Source: Pseudomonadota bacterium (GTDB taxonomy: Bacteria; Desulfobacterota; Binatia; Binatales; Binataceae). From it: 64,000 bases of DNA. Position numbers and translations under genes: made by a program. A model generated the notes under the pieces. The model was not told the origin of the DNA and searched no databases. It saw nothing but the letters and a program-made list of their open reading frames with translations. This document shows positions 26,266 to 35,054 of the stretch, piece after piece. The DNA is taken from positions 536,853-600,852 of the forward strand of contig JAJPKA010000018.1 of the NCBI GenBank assembly GCA_021323945.1, read 5' to 3'. How positions within the stretch are numbered: position 1 is the stretch's first letter; every line of letters begins with the position of its first letter.

Positions 26266-27002
26266 CCTACTTATTTCCACCTAAAGCATTTTTCAAAAGC
26301 AGGCCGCGGAGCCTCAGACTGTGCGTAACCGGCGTCATCTGGATCGTGATCAACGCCCACCCACGTCTACTGCTCACGCCGGCGCTGGCCGCGATGCGAC
26401 CCAACGGTGAGACAATTACTCTCAATCGGATGCTCGAACGTCTACAGCGACATTATCAGGAAACCCAATCGTTCGTGGCGAAATTTGACGAGGACATCAG
26501 CCGACCCGGAGCGGCACCAGTTACTCGAAGCGGGACAATCTACTACCAGAAGCCGGGAAGGTTACGCTGGGAGTTTGACGGTCCACAGCCAGAGACGATT
26601 GTCAGTGACGGTCACACGATTTACGACTATGACCCCGGGCTCAACCAGGTGGTTGAGACCCCCGTGGAGCAGGCAGTTCACAGCCAGGCGGCCGTTGCGT
26701 TCCTCTTGGGAGCCGGTGACCTCAAGCGTGACTTTGTCGCCGATGGCATCGCGGATTCGAACTCTGCAAGCGGGCTTGTCCGGCTCAATCTGACACCCAA
26801 GAGAGGAGCTGAAAAAATTGAAGCCGGAATCGATCCCAGGTCCGCCGATATCGTAACCCTCTCGATTACCGACGTAATGGGAAATCGGACCACTTTCAGG
26901 TTCAGCAATATCGAGCTCAACCGGCCGATACCGGCGTCACGATTCACTTTTACGCCCCCGGATGGCGCGGACATTGTCAGCGGCGGACAATCCGTTGAAT
27001 GA
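26262..27002 (+). CDS. lolA: Outer-membrane lipoprotein carrier LolA
   Basis: 246 residues. A hydrophobic N-terminal signal (about 18-44) is followed by the LolA fold: MLERLQRHYQETQSFVAKF, RSGTIYYQKPGRLRWEF, then IVSDGHTIYDYDP and the AFLLGAGDLK segment. LolA shuttles lipoproteins through the periplasm from LolCDE to the outer membrane, in line with the lipoproteins in this window. The TTG start overlaps the ftsK stop as TTGA, suggesting translational coupling, and it is required for the signal peptide. Confidence 0.93.
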   Translation: MTYLFPPKAFFKSRPRSLRLCVTGVIWIVINAHPRLLLTPALAAMRPNGETITLNRMLERLQRHYQETQSFVAKFDEDISRPGAAPVTRSGTIYYQKPGRLRWEFDGPQPETIVSDGHTIYDYDPGLNQVVETPVEQAVHSQAAVAFLLGAGDLKRDFVADGIADSNSASGLVRLNLTPKRGAEKIEAGIDPRSADIVTLSITDVMGNRTTFRFSNIELNRPIPASRFTFTPPDGADIVSGGQSVE

Positions 27003-27121
27003 GCGTCGTTTCGCGATTCGAAGCACCAAACTTGTTGTCTCAAATGAGGTCACCGATTGCACGACTCCGGTCGTGCGAGTAGACGTATAGACCCCGGGAA
27101 AACTCCGCGGACCTGGTTAAA

Positions 27122-28579
27122 ATGGAAACAGTTCACCTGCTGACGCTGGGATGCCCTAAGAATCTAGTTGACAGCGAGTTAATGCTGGGGGCGCTTACCG
27201 AGGCAGGCTACGAGATAACAACCGATCCATCCAGCGCGCAGGTGTTGATTGTGAATACCTGCGCCTTTATCGAGGCGGCCAAGAAGGAATCGATTTCGGC
27301 TATTTTGGAAGCGGCCGAGCTCAAGGCTAAAGCTCCGGGACGACGCCTGGTGGTCACCGGATGTATGGCGCAGCGGTACGGTGCTGAACTGCGGCAGGAG
27401 ATGCCTGAAATTGACATCCTGGTCGGCACGGGGAATTTTCTGGACCTTCCCAAGCTGCTGCGTCGAACGGAGTCGGCAAGCTCATCTTCAGCCAGAGGTG
27501 GGCTCCGAGAACCAGTTCCTTCCTCCGGCGCGGCCCACCTGTTGCCGTATCGAGGAGCAACCCGCGTAATTACGGGCAACTTCTTTTCCTCCTACTTGAA
27601 AGTCTCGGAAGGGTGCAATCATCAGTGTGCCTTTTGCATCATTCCGAAAATCCGGGGGGTGCACGAGAGCCGACCGCTCGCGGATCTGGTCGAAGAAGCT
27701 CGGCGACTGGTCGATGGGGGGATGCGAGAGCTTAATCTGGTCGCTCAGGATCTAACCGCATATGGCCGCGATCTGGTGCCGCGAAGCTCGCTGGCTCAAC
27801 TGCTGTTCGCCTTAAACGAGCTTGAAAATCTTAAATGGATTCGGTTGCTTTACTGTTATCCCAACTTCATCACAGATGAGCTGCTGACCGCTGTCGCGCA
27901 ATTGCCCAAGGTGGTCAAATATATTGATATGCCCCTGCAGCACGCCGATGATGAGATTCTCCGTGCGATGCGCAGAGAGCGTTCCGTCGACGCCGTCCGC
28001 AGACTGCTTGATCGCATACGGCGTCGGATTCCCAATGTTGCCCTTCGTACTTCCTTCATCGTGGGCTTTCCGGGCGAGACCGAGCAGGCGTTCGAACGGC
28101 TGCTAAATTTTGTCGCTGAGCAGCGATTTGACCACGTTGGTGTGTTCACATACTCGAGGGAAGAGGGAACCGAGGCTTACGATTTCGCCGGTCAGGTCCC
28201 CGAAGCCGAAAAGCGGCGGCGCCGACGCCAATTGATGCAACTTCAGGCCGGAATCTCGGCGAGGCGGAATCAAAGCTTTCTCGGCAAGGAAATCGAGGTT
28301 CTGGTTGAATCGGAGATCGTTGGTCGTCGCCAGCGCAAGCAGGGCCGAGCCTGGTGGCAGGCTCCTGAAATTGACGGAGCAGTGCTGTTACAAGGCGCCG
28401 CTGAACCCGGCGAGTTCATTCGGGCGCGAGTCAAACGGACCTTCACCTATGACCTTTTGGCGGAGACATTGGACCCAGATCATTTGAGAGGTGCGAGCAA
28501 TGGCAAATCACGCAATGGCGGCAAACCGCAGGAATTTCATGGCCGACCTCCGGCAGCAGTTGCTCGATATGAGAGCTAA
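27122..28579 (+). CDS. rimO: Ribosomal protein uS12 methylthiotransferase RimO
   Basis: 485 residues. It has the three-domain order of radical-SAM methylthiotransferases: N-terminal UPF0004 domain with LTLGCPKNLVDSE and NTCAF cysteines, radical-SAM core with CNHQCAFCIIP, and a C-terminal TRAM domain. The CPKN and CAFCIIP wording indicates RimO rather than MiaB. It adds a methylthio group to Asp89 of ribosomal protein uS12 using two Fe4S4 clusters. The end overlaps the DksA-like gene by about 80 bases in a different frame, so the last residues are less certain. Confidence 0.94.
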   Translation: METVHLLTLGCPKNLVDSELMLGALTEAGYEITTDPSSAQVLIVNTCAFIEAAKKESISAILEAAELKAKAPGRRLVVTGCMAQRYGAELRQEMPEIDILVGTGNFLDLPKLLRRTESASSSSARGGLREPVPSSGAAHLLPYRGATRVITGNFFSSYLKVSEGCNHQCAFCIIPKIRGVHESRPLADLVEEARRLVDGGMRELNLVAQDLTAYGRDLVPRSSLAQLLFALNELENLKWIRLLYCYPNFITDELLTAVAQLPKVVKYIDMPLQHADDEILRAMRRERSVDAVRRLLDRIRRRIPNVALRTSFIVGFPGETEQAFERLLNFVAEQRFDHVGVFTYSREEGTEAYDFAGQVPEAEKRRRRRQLMQLQAGISARRNQSFLGKEIEVLVESEIVGRRQRKQGRAWWQAPEIDGAVLLQGAAEPGEFIRARVKRTFTYDLLAETLDPDHLRGASNGKSRNGGKPQEFHGRPPAAVARYES

Positions 28580-28952
28580 ATTGCTCCAAGAGATGGACTT
28601 GGAAGCAAAGGCCGAGCGTGAAGGTAATAAAGACGAGGGTCTCGACACGTATGACCTGGCATCAGAGGAACGCGACCGCGAAATCAGCTTCATCCTGTCC
28701 GATCGCGAACACAGCAAGATCAAAAATATCGACGACGCCCTGGAGCGGATGGATGAGGGAAGTTACGGAGTCTGCGACAGTTGCGGACTGGAAATAGCGG
28801 AAGAACGTCTGACTGCAATGCCGTTCACCCGGCTCTGCCGCGATTGCCAGCAGGAACATGAGCGCGAGGCCCGCTCCCAAAAACGCGTTGAAGATGAGCG
28901 CAACGTATATCGCAAGCTGGGCTCGACTGATGCAGATGAGGAAAGCATATAG
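28500..28952 (+). CDS. DksA/TraR-family C4 zinc-finger protein
   Basis: 150 residues. The N-terminal half is a predicted coiled coil (MADLRQQLLDMRAKLLQEMD), the middle has RILxR-like EERDREISFILSDREH, and a complete C4 zinc finger follows: CDSC at about 92-95 and CRDC at about 113-116. DksA-type proteins bind the RNA polymerase secondary channel and modulate rRNA promoters with ppGpp. GAGAGG is eight bases before the ATG at 28500; the gene overlaps the end of rimO. Alternative ATG is 28539. Whether it acts as DksA or as a TraR-like paralogue is not decidable here. Confidence 0.88.
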   Translation: MANHAMAANRRNFMADLRQQLLDMRAKLLQEMDLEAKAEREGNKDEGLDTYDLASEERDREISFILSDREHSKIKNIDDALERMDEGSYGVCDSCGLEIAEERLTAMPFTRLCRDCQQEHEREARSQKRVEDERNVYRKLGSTDADEESI

Positions 28953-29088
28953 TGCCATACGTGCGCACCCAAAAGTATTCGTCTGCAAACCAGCTTTACC
29001 GCTAAAGGCGGAGTAGGCATGCTGAAGGGAGAGCAACTGAAACGCTAGTGCGACCGCTCGGCCGAGCGGTCCAAGTCGACAGGTATCA

Positions 29089-30003
29089 ATGAGAGTTTTC
29101 TGGGACGCTGATTTCGGGGAGCCGGGTGGGCCTTCGCGGGTGGAGGACGAGGCGCGGATCCGCAGCAACCTGTCCGCAGTCCGCGCCCTTATCGCCTGGG
29201 TCAGCGCCCGTGGCGGAGTTGGCAAGAGCGCACTGCTTGCCAATATCGCTGCGGTCCTGGCTTTGGCTGGGCGCAAGATTGCCATTGTCGACGCTGATCT
29301 TAATTCTCCCAGCATCATGCCGATGTTGGGCATGAAAGCGGGCAGACGGGGTGCAATCGGCGACGAACTCGAGCCAGCCGCTGGTCCGCTAGGTTTGCGA
29401 ATTGTGAGCAGCGAATTTCTTCCCGAGGGCGACCTGCCGATTAGCTTCGCTGATATAGATGAAGGCCCAACCTTGCCACAAAACGGCTCCCGTCCCAAGG
29501 AGTGCAGCTACTTAGCCGCAATGCGTCGCCTACTAGGGCGTACCCGATTCGGAGCGGTCGATCTAATCTTCGTCGACCTGGCGCCCGGTACCGAGCAAAT
29601 TTACCGAATGCTTAAAATAGCGCCGCAAACCAAGCTGCTATTCAGCAGCCATCCCTCAGAGCTCTCGGCACGGGCAACTCGTGCAGCTATCGAGATTGCG
29701 CAGCAATTCCCTGATTCAGTGCTCGGCGTTATCGAAAATATGGCCGGCTTCAACTGTGACTCGTGTCATCGAGTGCGGCCTCTAATGCCGTACGGGTCTC
29801 TCGGCGCCCATGCGCGTGAAGTGGGGATCCCGGTACTGGAACGCCTCCCGTTCGACCCCCGTTTCGCCGAAAGTTGTGAGCGAGGCGTCATTTTTGTCCG
29901 CGAGTACCCGCAAACACCTATGGGTAAACAGCTGGTAGCACTTGCTCACGCGATCGACAAGGCAGCCAGCAACGCGCAGGCTGGAGTAGCGACTTCAGCT
30001 TGA
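29089..30003 (+). CDS. Mrp/NBP35-family P-loop ATPase (Fe-S carrier type), altered P-loop
   Basis: 304 residues of the MinD/Mrp superfamily. The P-loop reads SARGGVGKS (Arg41), where the deviant Walker A usually has Lys, then DADLNSPSIMPMLG, DLAPGT (switch II), and ENMAGFNCDSC with the CxxC that can carry an Fe-S cluster, ending RLPFDPRFAESCERG. Mrp/ApbC proteins deliver Fe-S clusters and dimerise around ATP. An extra 35-residue N-terminus precedes the P-loop. It overlaps the convergent gene by nine bases at its 3' end. The MinD/ParA alternatives are less likely because of the CxxC and the NMAGF context. Confidence 0.86.
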   Translation: MRVFWDADFGEPGGPSRVEDEARIRSNLSAVRALIAWVSARGGVGKSALLANIAAVLALAGRKIAIVDADLNSPSIMPMLGMKAGRRGAIGDELEPAAGPLGLRIVSSEFLPEGDLPISFADIDEGPTLPQNGSRPKECSYLAAMRRLLGRTRFGAVDLIFVDLAPGTEQIYRMLKIAPQTKLLFSSHPSELSARATRAAIEIAQQFPDSVLGVIENMAGFNCDSCHRVRPLMPYGSLGAHAREVGIPVLERLPFDPRFAESCERGVIFVREYPQTPMGKQLVALAHAIDKAASNAQAGVATSA

Positions 30004-31803
30004 GTTTTCTACTCTTGTTGCGTCATCACTGTGATTGTCCCCGCGAGGACTGTGCTCCGGTCCCACCCTACAGGAGAATTCATACATTCCGGCACCGCGT
30101 AGATCGCCTAGCTTAAATTCGGCAAACCCTAACGTGGTATGGAGGCGTGTCTGGTCTGGGCCTGGTCGCGAGAGCATTACGAAGATTCCTGGTTTCCCCT
30201 CGATGGTCAGCCGCGCGCCCGCAGGACCTGCTAGATAAGCTTCAACGCGCTCGGGTGGGGCAGCGGGCGACGAATGCTGAACCCTGATTTCATTGAGCTC
30301 GCAAGTGCTCCACTGTCCATTGCGAGAAACCCGCGCAAGCCGATGGTATCGTCCATCGTCGAGCTGGAGCTCACGCGCCTCACAAATCTCATGCCCAGCC
30401 GGTCCCCGGAATTTAGACCAAAGCATCTCTCGTCTCACGAACTTCTGGGAACCCAAGCCCGTGAACGATCCACCCAGACGGAAGTCTGCATCCAGGCGGC
30501 GCCGACAGCCGCCCAGTTGAACGAACCCCTGCAACCGGCCATATACAGCGCGCGGAGCAACCGCGAGCTCAGGTTCGCGGCCGTACGATTGGACAGGGCG
30601 GGCGGTCATTAACGAATCGTCGAGCTCCGGGAGTTCTTCGCTGAAAAATATCATACGTTCCTCGAACTCCAGCGTTGCCTCGAGCTCAACAGTTGGGTCG
30701 ATCCGACTATGTGCGAGCGCGTCTTCAACGCTCAGATAGGCTTTTCCATCGTCGACAATGACCGCGGGTCCACGGAAAAGCAGCTTGCCATTGAGCCTGG
30801 CGTTCAGGCTCAGCGGTCCCAGCGAAAGGAGCTCTCCGATACGCTCAACCTGACCTTCGGCCGTGAAGAGCGCGACCCGGGAACCGTCGAATAAAATCAT
30901 GATTCGTCCGCCGGCGGCGCCGGGTCCGAAGTCAAAGCTTACCATGCCACCGAGCGCCGCTGCGGGATCGTAAAATTCGACGCCAACGCGCGAAGGCGGC
31001 ACCTTTAGACTGTCCACTTTCGGCGATGTCGGCGTCCGGCGCACTATATAGATGGGAACTTGCGATACCCCGCCACGTTGTCTGCCTGACCCCCGGTTTG
31101 TAGCAAAGGTCTCGGTAACCGCATCGATCGCACGTTCACGCAGCTCGCCCGGCAGTCGCAGGGTAACCGCCAGTTCCAGTTGAAGCGCGTCGACGCGACC
31201 CCCCGCAGCGATTGCCGCGAGTCGGCGAAGGGCGGGGGATTTGGAACCGGCATGACGCGGGGTGAAACCCTGCAGAAGATTGTGTGCGGCCGCGCCAGGA
31301 TAACGAAGCCCAAAGGTCGGGTGAATCCCCGCACGGTGCAGCCGCGCCGCCAGTGCACTCACCGGCCCCCGAATGAACCCCTCATCAGCAGTTACATAAG
31401 CGCCTGGCAGGGGACGGAGCATGCCCCCCATCTGCTTCATGCCAAGTCCCAGATCCACGCGCGGTTCGATTATATTCCAGCCGTGGATAACCAGCACGGT
31501 TGCACGTCCCGCGTGCTCGATTATGGCGATGAGCTGATCGGCTATCAGCTCCAGGAGCCAGGGGGCGCGCTGGCTGAGCTGGGACAGGCGATTACAATCA
31601 AGTTCATTGCGGTCCATTCCCGCGTTGATTAACGCTCGCGCGCTGAGGCGCCACGCGAGCTCGCGAGTGATAGTGGCCGTTCCTAGGTCGTTGACTTTTG
31701 GATGGAGGACCGCTCGAGTCGCAGGTCCTGCTCGCCCGCCATGCGGAGCGATCAACAAAATTGGCGCGCGACCTTCAACGATCTCTAGCCACGATTCGGC
31801 CAT
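29995..31803 (-). CDS. Large protein with N-formylglutamate amidohydrolase-like N-terminus
   Basis: 602 residues. Residues about 10-220 resemble the FGase/amidohydrolase family: LIAPHGG near the start and the segment MDRNELDCNR, similar to the family's R-x3-D-x-NR. The rest (about 250-590) is beta-rich with repeated phrases such as SFDFGPGAAGGRIMILFDG and LDADFRLGGSF, resembling hydroxyneurosporene/AttH-like or lipocalin-like barrels. That second assignment is by eye and weak. It starts 12 bases after the stop of pcs with GAGAGG upstream, so it is the last gene of a three-gene operon. Substrate unknown. Confidence 0.7.
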   Translation of the reverse strand: MAESWLEIVEGRAPILLIAPHGGRAGPATRAVLHPKVNDLGTATITRELAWRLSARALINAGMDRNELDCNRLSQLSQRAPWLLELIADQLIAIIEHAGRATVLVIHGWNIIEPRVDLGLGMKQMGGMLRPLPGAYVTADEGFIRGPVSALAARLHRAGIHPTFGLRYPGAAAHNLLQGFTPRHAGSKSPALRRLAAIAAGGRVDALQLELAVTLRLPGELRERAIDAVTETFATNRGSGRQRGGVSQVPIYIVRRTPTSPKVDSLKVPPSRVGVEFYDPAAALGGMVSFDFGPGAAGGRIMILFDGSRVALFTAEGQVERIGELLSLGPLSLNARLNGKLLFRGPAVIVDDGKAYLSVEDALAHSRIDPTVELEATLEFEERMIFFSEELPELDDSLMTARPVQSYGREPELAVAPRAVYGRLQGFVQLGGCRRRLDADFRLGGSFTGLGSQKFVRREMLWSKFRGPAGHEICEARELQLDDGRYHRLARVSRNGQWSTCELNEIRVQHSSPAAPPERVEAYLAGPAGARLTIEGKPGIFVMLSRPGPDQTRLHTTLGFAEFKLGDLRGAGMYEFSCRVGPEHSPRGDNHSDDATRVENSS

Positions 31804-31815
31804 CGCCCTCTCGAT

Positions 31816-32562
31816 TCAGGTGCCGCGCTGTGTGTCTGCGCGGCTGTGAACCGCGGAGAGCCACTCGGGCCGGAAATGAAGAAGGAAAGACGTGGCGAAG
31901 TAATAAACCACGAAGGCAAGTGAGGCCGAAAGCAATAGGGGATTGTACGAGGGCGCCGCTGGTAGCATCAAAGCGGTTACTACCGCCCAAACGAACCCCA
32001 AGGTGAGGGTTAAACCTCGTAGTGGCTGAGTTCGATTGGGGTAGATAAATTTAATCGGCATGAACGCCATTACAGCCAAGAAGCACAGGACGATATAGTT
32101 GGCCAGCCGCGGCCATTGCAGGCAAAACAGATAGAACGCCACGATATTCCAGTATGAAGGAAAGCCGCGAAAATAATGATCGGCTGTCTTGGCATCTGTT
32201 CGGCAAAAGGCATACGCACTGGCCACCATGATCAGCGAGCCGACCGTCAAACCGATGAGGTCTTCGACCATGATTCCAGCTCGTAGCATGAAAAAAACCG
32301 GTACCGCGACGTAATTCAAATAGTCAAGAATATTGTCCAGCAAGTTGCCGTCGAAGCATGGTAATCGAGCCGCTACCGCCAAGCGACGGGCTAAGGGACC
32401 GTCGGTACAATCAACGAAAAGTGCAACGGCCATCGCGATGAGCGCGCTGTGGAAATCCTCGAGCGCGATCCGATCAAGGGCAATGAGACTCGTGATGGCG
32501 CCGATCGCCGTATAGAGATGCACGGTCCATGCGCAGTAGTGGAGCGCCCCCTCGGTACGCAT
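31816..32562 (-). CDS. pcs: Phosphatidylcholine synthase Pcs
   Basis: 248 residues with about eight membrane helices. The CDP-alcohol phosphatidyltransferase motif is intact: D-x2-DG-x2-AR then G-x3-D-x3-D, seen in DCTDGPLARR and GNLLDNILD. The segment RGFPSYWNIVAFYL is typical of Pcs. The enzyme transfers choline directly onto CDP-diacylglycerol at the inner membrane to make phosphatidylcholine. ATG start. It begins nine bases after the upstream phosphatase gene and is followed at 12 bases by the amidohydrolase-like gene, so the three are an operon. Confidence 0.93.
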   Translation of the reverse strand: MRTEGALHYCAWTVHLYTAIGAITSLIALDRIALEDFHSALIAMAVALFVDCTDGPLARRLAVAARLPCFDGNLLDNILDYLNYVAVPVFFMLRAGIMVEDLIGLTVGSLIMVASAYAFCRTDAKTADHYFRGFPSYWNIVAFYLFCLQWPRLANYIVLCFLAVMAFMPIKFIYPNRTQPLRGLTLTLGFVWAVVTALMLPAAPSYNPLLLSASLAFVVYYFATSFLLHFRPEWLSAVHSRADTQRGT

Positions 32563-32571
32563 CGTGGATCG

Positions 32572-33108
32572 TTATGAAGTCGAATCCTTCCTCTCCCGCA
32601 GCCCGAAATGCGCTTCGAGGACCGTCATGAAAGGTCCGCACGCGCGCCGGCTCTTGACGTGTGCCATGGCTTCGTCCAACGACATGCCAGCGTTGGCATG
32701 GAGCCATGCGATAGCCAGCGTGGGGGCCCGGTTAAGCCCTGCGTTGCAATGTAAATAGACCCGCTCCCCGGTTCCTAGCAATTCTTCCAATGATCGCAAC
32801 GCCTCACCGAGCCGTGCGGCCATATCATCGGAGCTGCCATCGCGGATCGGTGTTCGAACTAGTTTGATCTGATGTTGGCTACAGGCCACCTGCAAGCTGT
32901 CCACGTCGATGCCATTGATTCGTAAGTCTTCATCGTCCTGGAGATTTTGGATAGCAGTTATGCCGAACCGCTCCTTGAGCCAGGAAATGTCGCAAATACG
33001 CGGGTACTCGCCTACCAGGAGCGAATCAGTGATCGTGCTTACAGATGGCCGTGCATTGCCGCGCGTCGGACGTGCTTCTTCGTAAGCTCTTCGCGTAAAC
33101 CAGTCCAT
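32572..33108 (-). CDS. Dual-specificity (DSP) family phosphatase
   Basis: 178 residues. The catalytic P-loop is HCNAGLNRAPT (Cys-x5-Arg), with the general-acid Asp probably in TPIRDGSSDD. The SLLVGEYPR start and the AIQNLQDDEDL segment are usual for bacterial DSPs. Such enzymes act on phosphoproteins or, like PTPMT1, on lipid phosphates. Its position directly upstream of pcs in one operon suggests a phospholipid substrate, for example phosphatidylglycerophosphate, but that is inference. No strong ribosome binding site is visible at the ATG. Confidence 0.88.
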   Translation of the reverse strand: MDWFTRRAYEEARPTRGNARPSVSTITDSLLVGEYPRICDISWLKERFGITAIQNLQDDEDLRINGIDVDSLQVACSQHQIKLVRTPIRDGSSDDMAARLGEALRSLEELLGTGERVYLHCNAGLNRAPTLAIAWLHANAGMSLDEAMAHVKSRRACGPFMTVLEAHFGLRERKDSTS

Positions 33109-33293
33109 TCAGCAGCATCATATCTTGCCGGCGCCAGAGCTAAAAGCATCACTGTCGCATGCTGGCCCGTGAAAAGACGCGGCAAATTATGATACACAAG
33201 GTGCCGGAGCTTCGTATACAGTCCGATAAGTATGGCGGATCAATCAGCCAGCAAGATGACGCTGCAGAGCTCGCTTTGCCCAGGAGGTATCAA

Positions 33294-34163
33294 GTGGCTA
33301 ATACAGTAGGGGCGGGACAGTATACCTACGAGTTGATCGAAAGATGGGGTACCTTGCCTTCTGGCTGGACCTTCGGTCCTGTCAGTGCGGTCGCAACCGA
33401 TTCACAGGATCGAGTCTATGCGTTTCAGCGCAAAGATCCGCCCGTGCTGATCTTCGACCGGCTGGGGAACTACCTGGGCTCCTGGGGCGAACACGCGATC
33501 ACTGACCCACATGGCTTCTACATCAAGCATGACGTCGCTTACCTAACCGATCGCGATGACCACGTGGTGCTCAAATATACACTTGACGGCAAGCCATTAA
33601 GATTGATCGGAGAGCGCGGTAGACCTTCCGATACGGGATGCCAAACCGACGGTGGCCCGGTGCTGCGGGCTGCCGGACCCTTCAACAAGCCCACTGAAAT
33701 GGTTCCCGGGCCCAACGGCGACCTGTACGTTACTGATGGTTATCGGAACTCGCGGGTTCATCGCTTCTCAGCCGATGGCCGACTAATCAGTTCCTGGGGT
33801 GAACCGGGCAAACAGGATCCTGGTCAATTCCATCTTCCGCACAGCCTTTGGATCGACGAACAAGGCACGATCTATGTCTGCGATCGCGAAAATAATCGAA
33901 TTCAATTGTTCTCACTCGAAGGCCGGTACCTGGCTCAATGGCGTGACCTGGACCGTCCTGCGGATATCTATATTGACGCAAACGGGACTGTCTACGTCAG
34001 CGATCTCAAGCCTTCCGTAATCATAATGGACACCTCGGGTAACAAGATCGCACGATGGGAGTCACCCGTAGGCCACGGCTTATGGGTGGATTCGCGCGGC
34101 AACATATATTTGGCCGATGTGCCCGGTCACGCAATCCACAAATATCGCCGAAGGCGCGCTTAG
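33294..34163 (+). CDS. NHL-repeat beta-propeller protein
   Basis: 289 residues from GTG 33294, which has AGGAGG six bases upstream and gives an N-terminus ANTVGAGQYTYELIERWG like other members; an ATG at 33159 in frame is less likely. At least five NHL repeats are visible, e.g. VSAVATDSQDRVYAFQR, PTEMVPGPNGDLYVTDGY and PHSLWIDEQGTIYVCDR. These form a beta-propeller used for binding or for peptidyl-glycine lyase-type catalysis. No signal peptide is visible, so it may be cytoplasmic. It lies upstream of a SnoaL-like gene on the same strand. Confidence 0.88.
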   Translation: MANTVGAGQYTYELIERWGTLPSGWTFGPVSAVATDSQDRVYAFQRKDPPVLIFDRLGNYLGSWGEHAITDPHGFYIKHDVAYLTDRDDHVVLKYTLDGKPLRLIGERGRPSDTGCQTDGGPVLRAAGPFNKPTEMVPGPNGDLYVTDGYRNSRVHRFSADGRLISSWGEPGKQDPGQFHLPHSLWIDEQGTIYVCDRENNRIQLFSLEGRYLAQWRDLDRPADIYIDANGTVYVSDLKPSVIIMDTSGNKIARWESPVGHGLWVDSRGNIYLADVPGHAIHKYRRRRA

Positions 34164-34277
34164 GCGGTCGAACTGCACGAGGCTTGTTTGGCCCAGACGC
34201 TATTGTGGCCCAACGCGAGATCCTCAGCGCCGCTAAAATTCGAGCGTCGCAACAAGGGCAAGTGAAAGGAGATGACT

Positions 34278-34730
34278 ATGACGGACGCCGAACTCGAAAA
34301 ACGCGTCACCCGGCTCGAAGATATCGAAGCAATCAAACAACTCAAGGCACTTTACTGCGATATTTGCGATGACAACCACAACCCTGACCGAATCGTGAAA
34401 ATCTTTACGGAAGACGGTATCTGGGAAGGTGGCGATTTCGGCAGGGCTGAAGGCCATGATGCCATTCGCAAACTCTTCGAAGGATTCGCCAATCTAATCA
34501 GTTTCTCGCAACACAATGTCTTCAATCCAAGGATCGAAGTTAACGGCAATCGCGCAACGGGCATATGGTATCTGCTCGGACCGTTTACATTTCGCCGGGA
34601 TAATGGCGCCCGCTGGATTGCCGCGCGCTACGACGACGACTATGTCAAGGTAGGAGGCGTTTGGCTTTATAAGCATCTGCGCGCCACAATCCGAATGGTG
34701 GCTCCTTACGAAAAAGGATGGGCTAAATGA
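34278..34730 (+). CDS. SnoaL-like (NTF2 fold) protein, copy 4
   Basis: 150 residues. Related to the three copies at 7-10.5 kb by the DIEAIKQLKALYCD start and the YVKVGGVWLYKHLRA end, but much more diverged: the IHNHVI histidine motif is replaced by FSQHNVFNP. AGGAG is six bases before the ATG at 34278, which is preferred to ATG 34272. It follows the NHL gene by about 115 bases. Function and substrate unknown. Confidence 0.83.
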   Translation: MTDAELEKRVTRLEDIEAIKQLKALYCDICDDNHNPDRIVKIFTEDGIWEGGDFGRAEGHDAIRKLFEGFANLISFSQHNVFNPRIEVNGNRATGIWYLLGPFTFRRDNGARWIAARYDDDYVKVGGVWLYKHLRATIRMVAPYEKGWAK

Positions 34731-34750
34731 CCGGGTCAGCCGACCCAATC

Positions 34751-34782
34751 GTTTTTGCTGGTTTGGAGTCACCAGCAAAAAC
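34751..34782. repeat. Perfect 12-bp inverted repeat after copy 4
   Basis: GTTTTTGCTGGT (34751-34762) and ACCAGCAAAAAC (34771-34782) form a perfect 12-base stem with an eight-base loop, 20 bases after the stop. The T-run is on the 5' arm, the opposite of a usual intrinsic terminator, so its role is unclear. Confidence 0.55.
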
Positions 34783-35006
34783 TCCAACTCGGTCAGCCTC
34801 AGACCCTTATCATCTCAAAGAAGCCCAACGGGCCGGACTTGTAAATTAGAGAGGGCGGTTGCGCGCTCATCAGTTGTTGCGAGACAAAGCACCGTGTTCG
34901 CTTGTCCGTTTTCCTCCGCATGATGACGCTGCCGGAAGCCGGTTGATTTGATTGAGAAAATGACGGTTAGGAGCGGGTACGGAACCGTATGGAGCCGCGC
35001 CTGGGC

Positions 35007-35044
35007 GGGTTAAACAGGGCAGCTGCCGCTGTCCTGTTTAACCC
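35007..35044. terminator. Very strong 17-bp hairpin between convergent genes
   Basis: Arms at 35007-35023 and 35028-35044 pair over 17 positions with one G-T wobble and a four-base TGCC loop (outer part GGGTTAAACAGG/CCTGTTTAACCC). It sits 11 bases after the stop of the minus-strand VOC gene and probably terminates transcription from both sides. Confidence 0.65.
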
Positions 35045-35054
35045 CTGATGGCTA

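Larger units (their letters stand above)
34731..35054. other. Convergent intergenic region with two inverted repeats
   Basis: The 324 bases lie between the end of the fourth SnoaL-like gene and the end of the convergent VOC gene. No coding frame is recognised; the region holds two strong inverted repeats listed separately. Confidence 0.5.
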
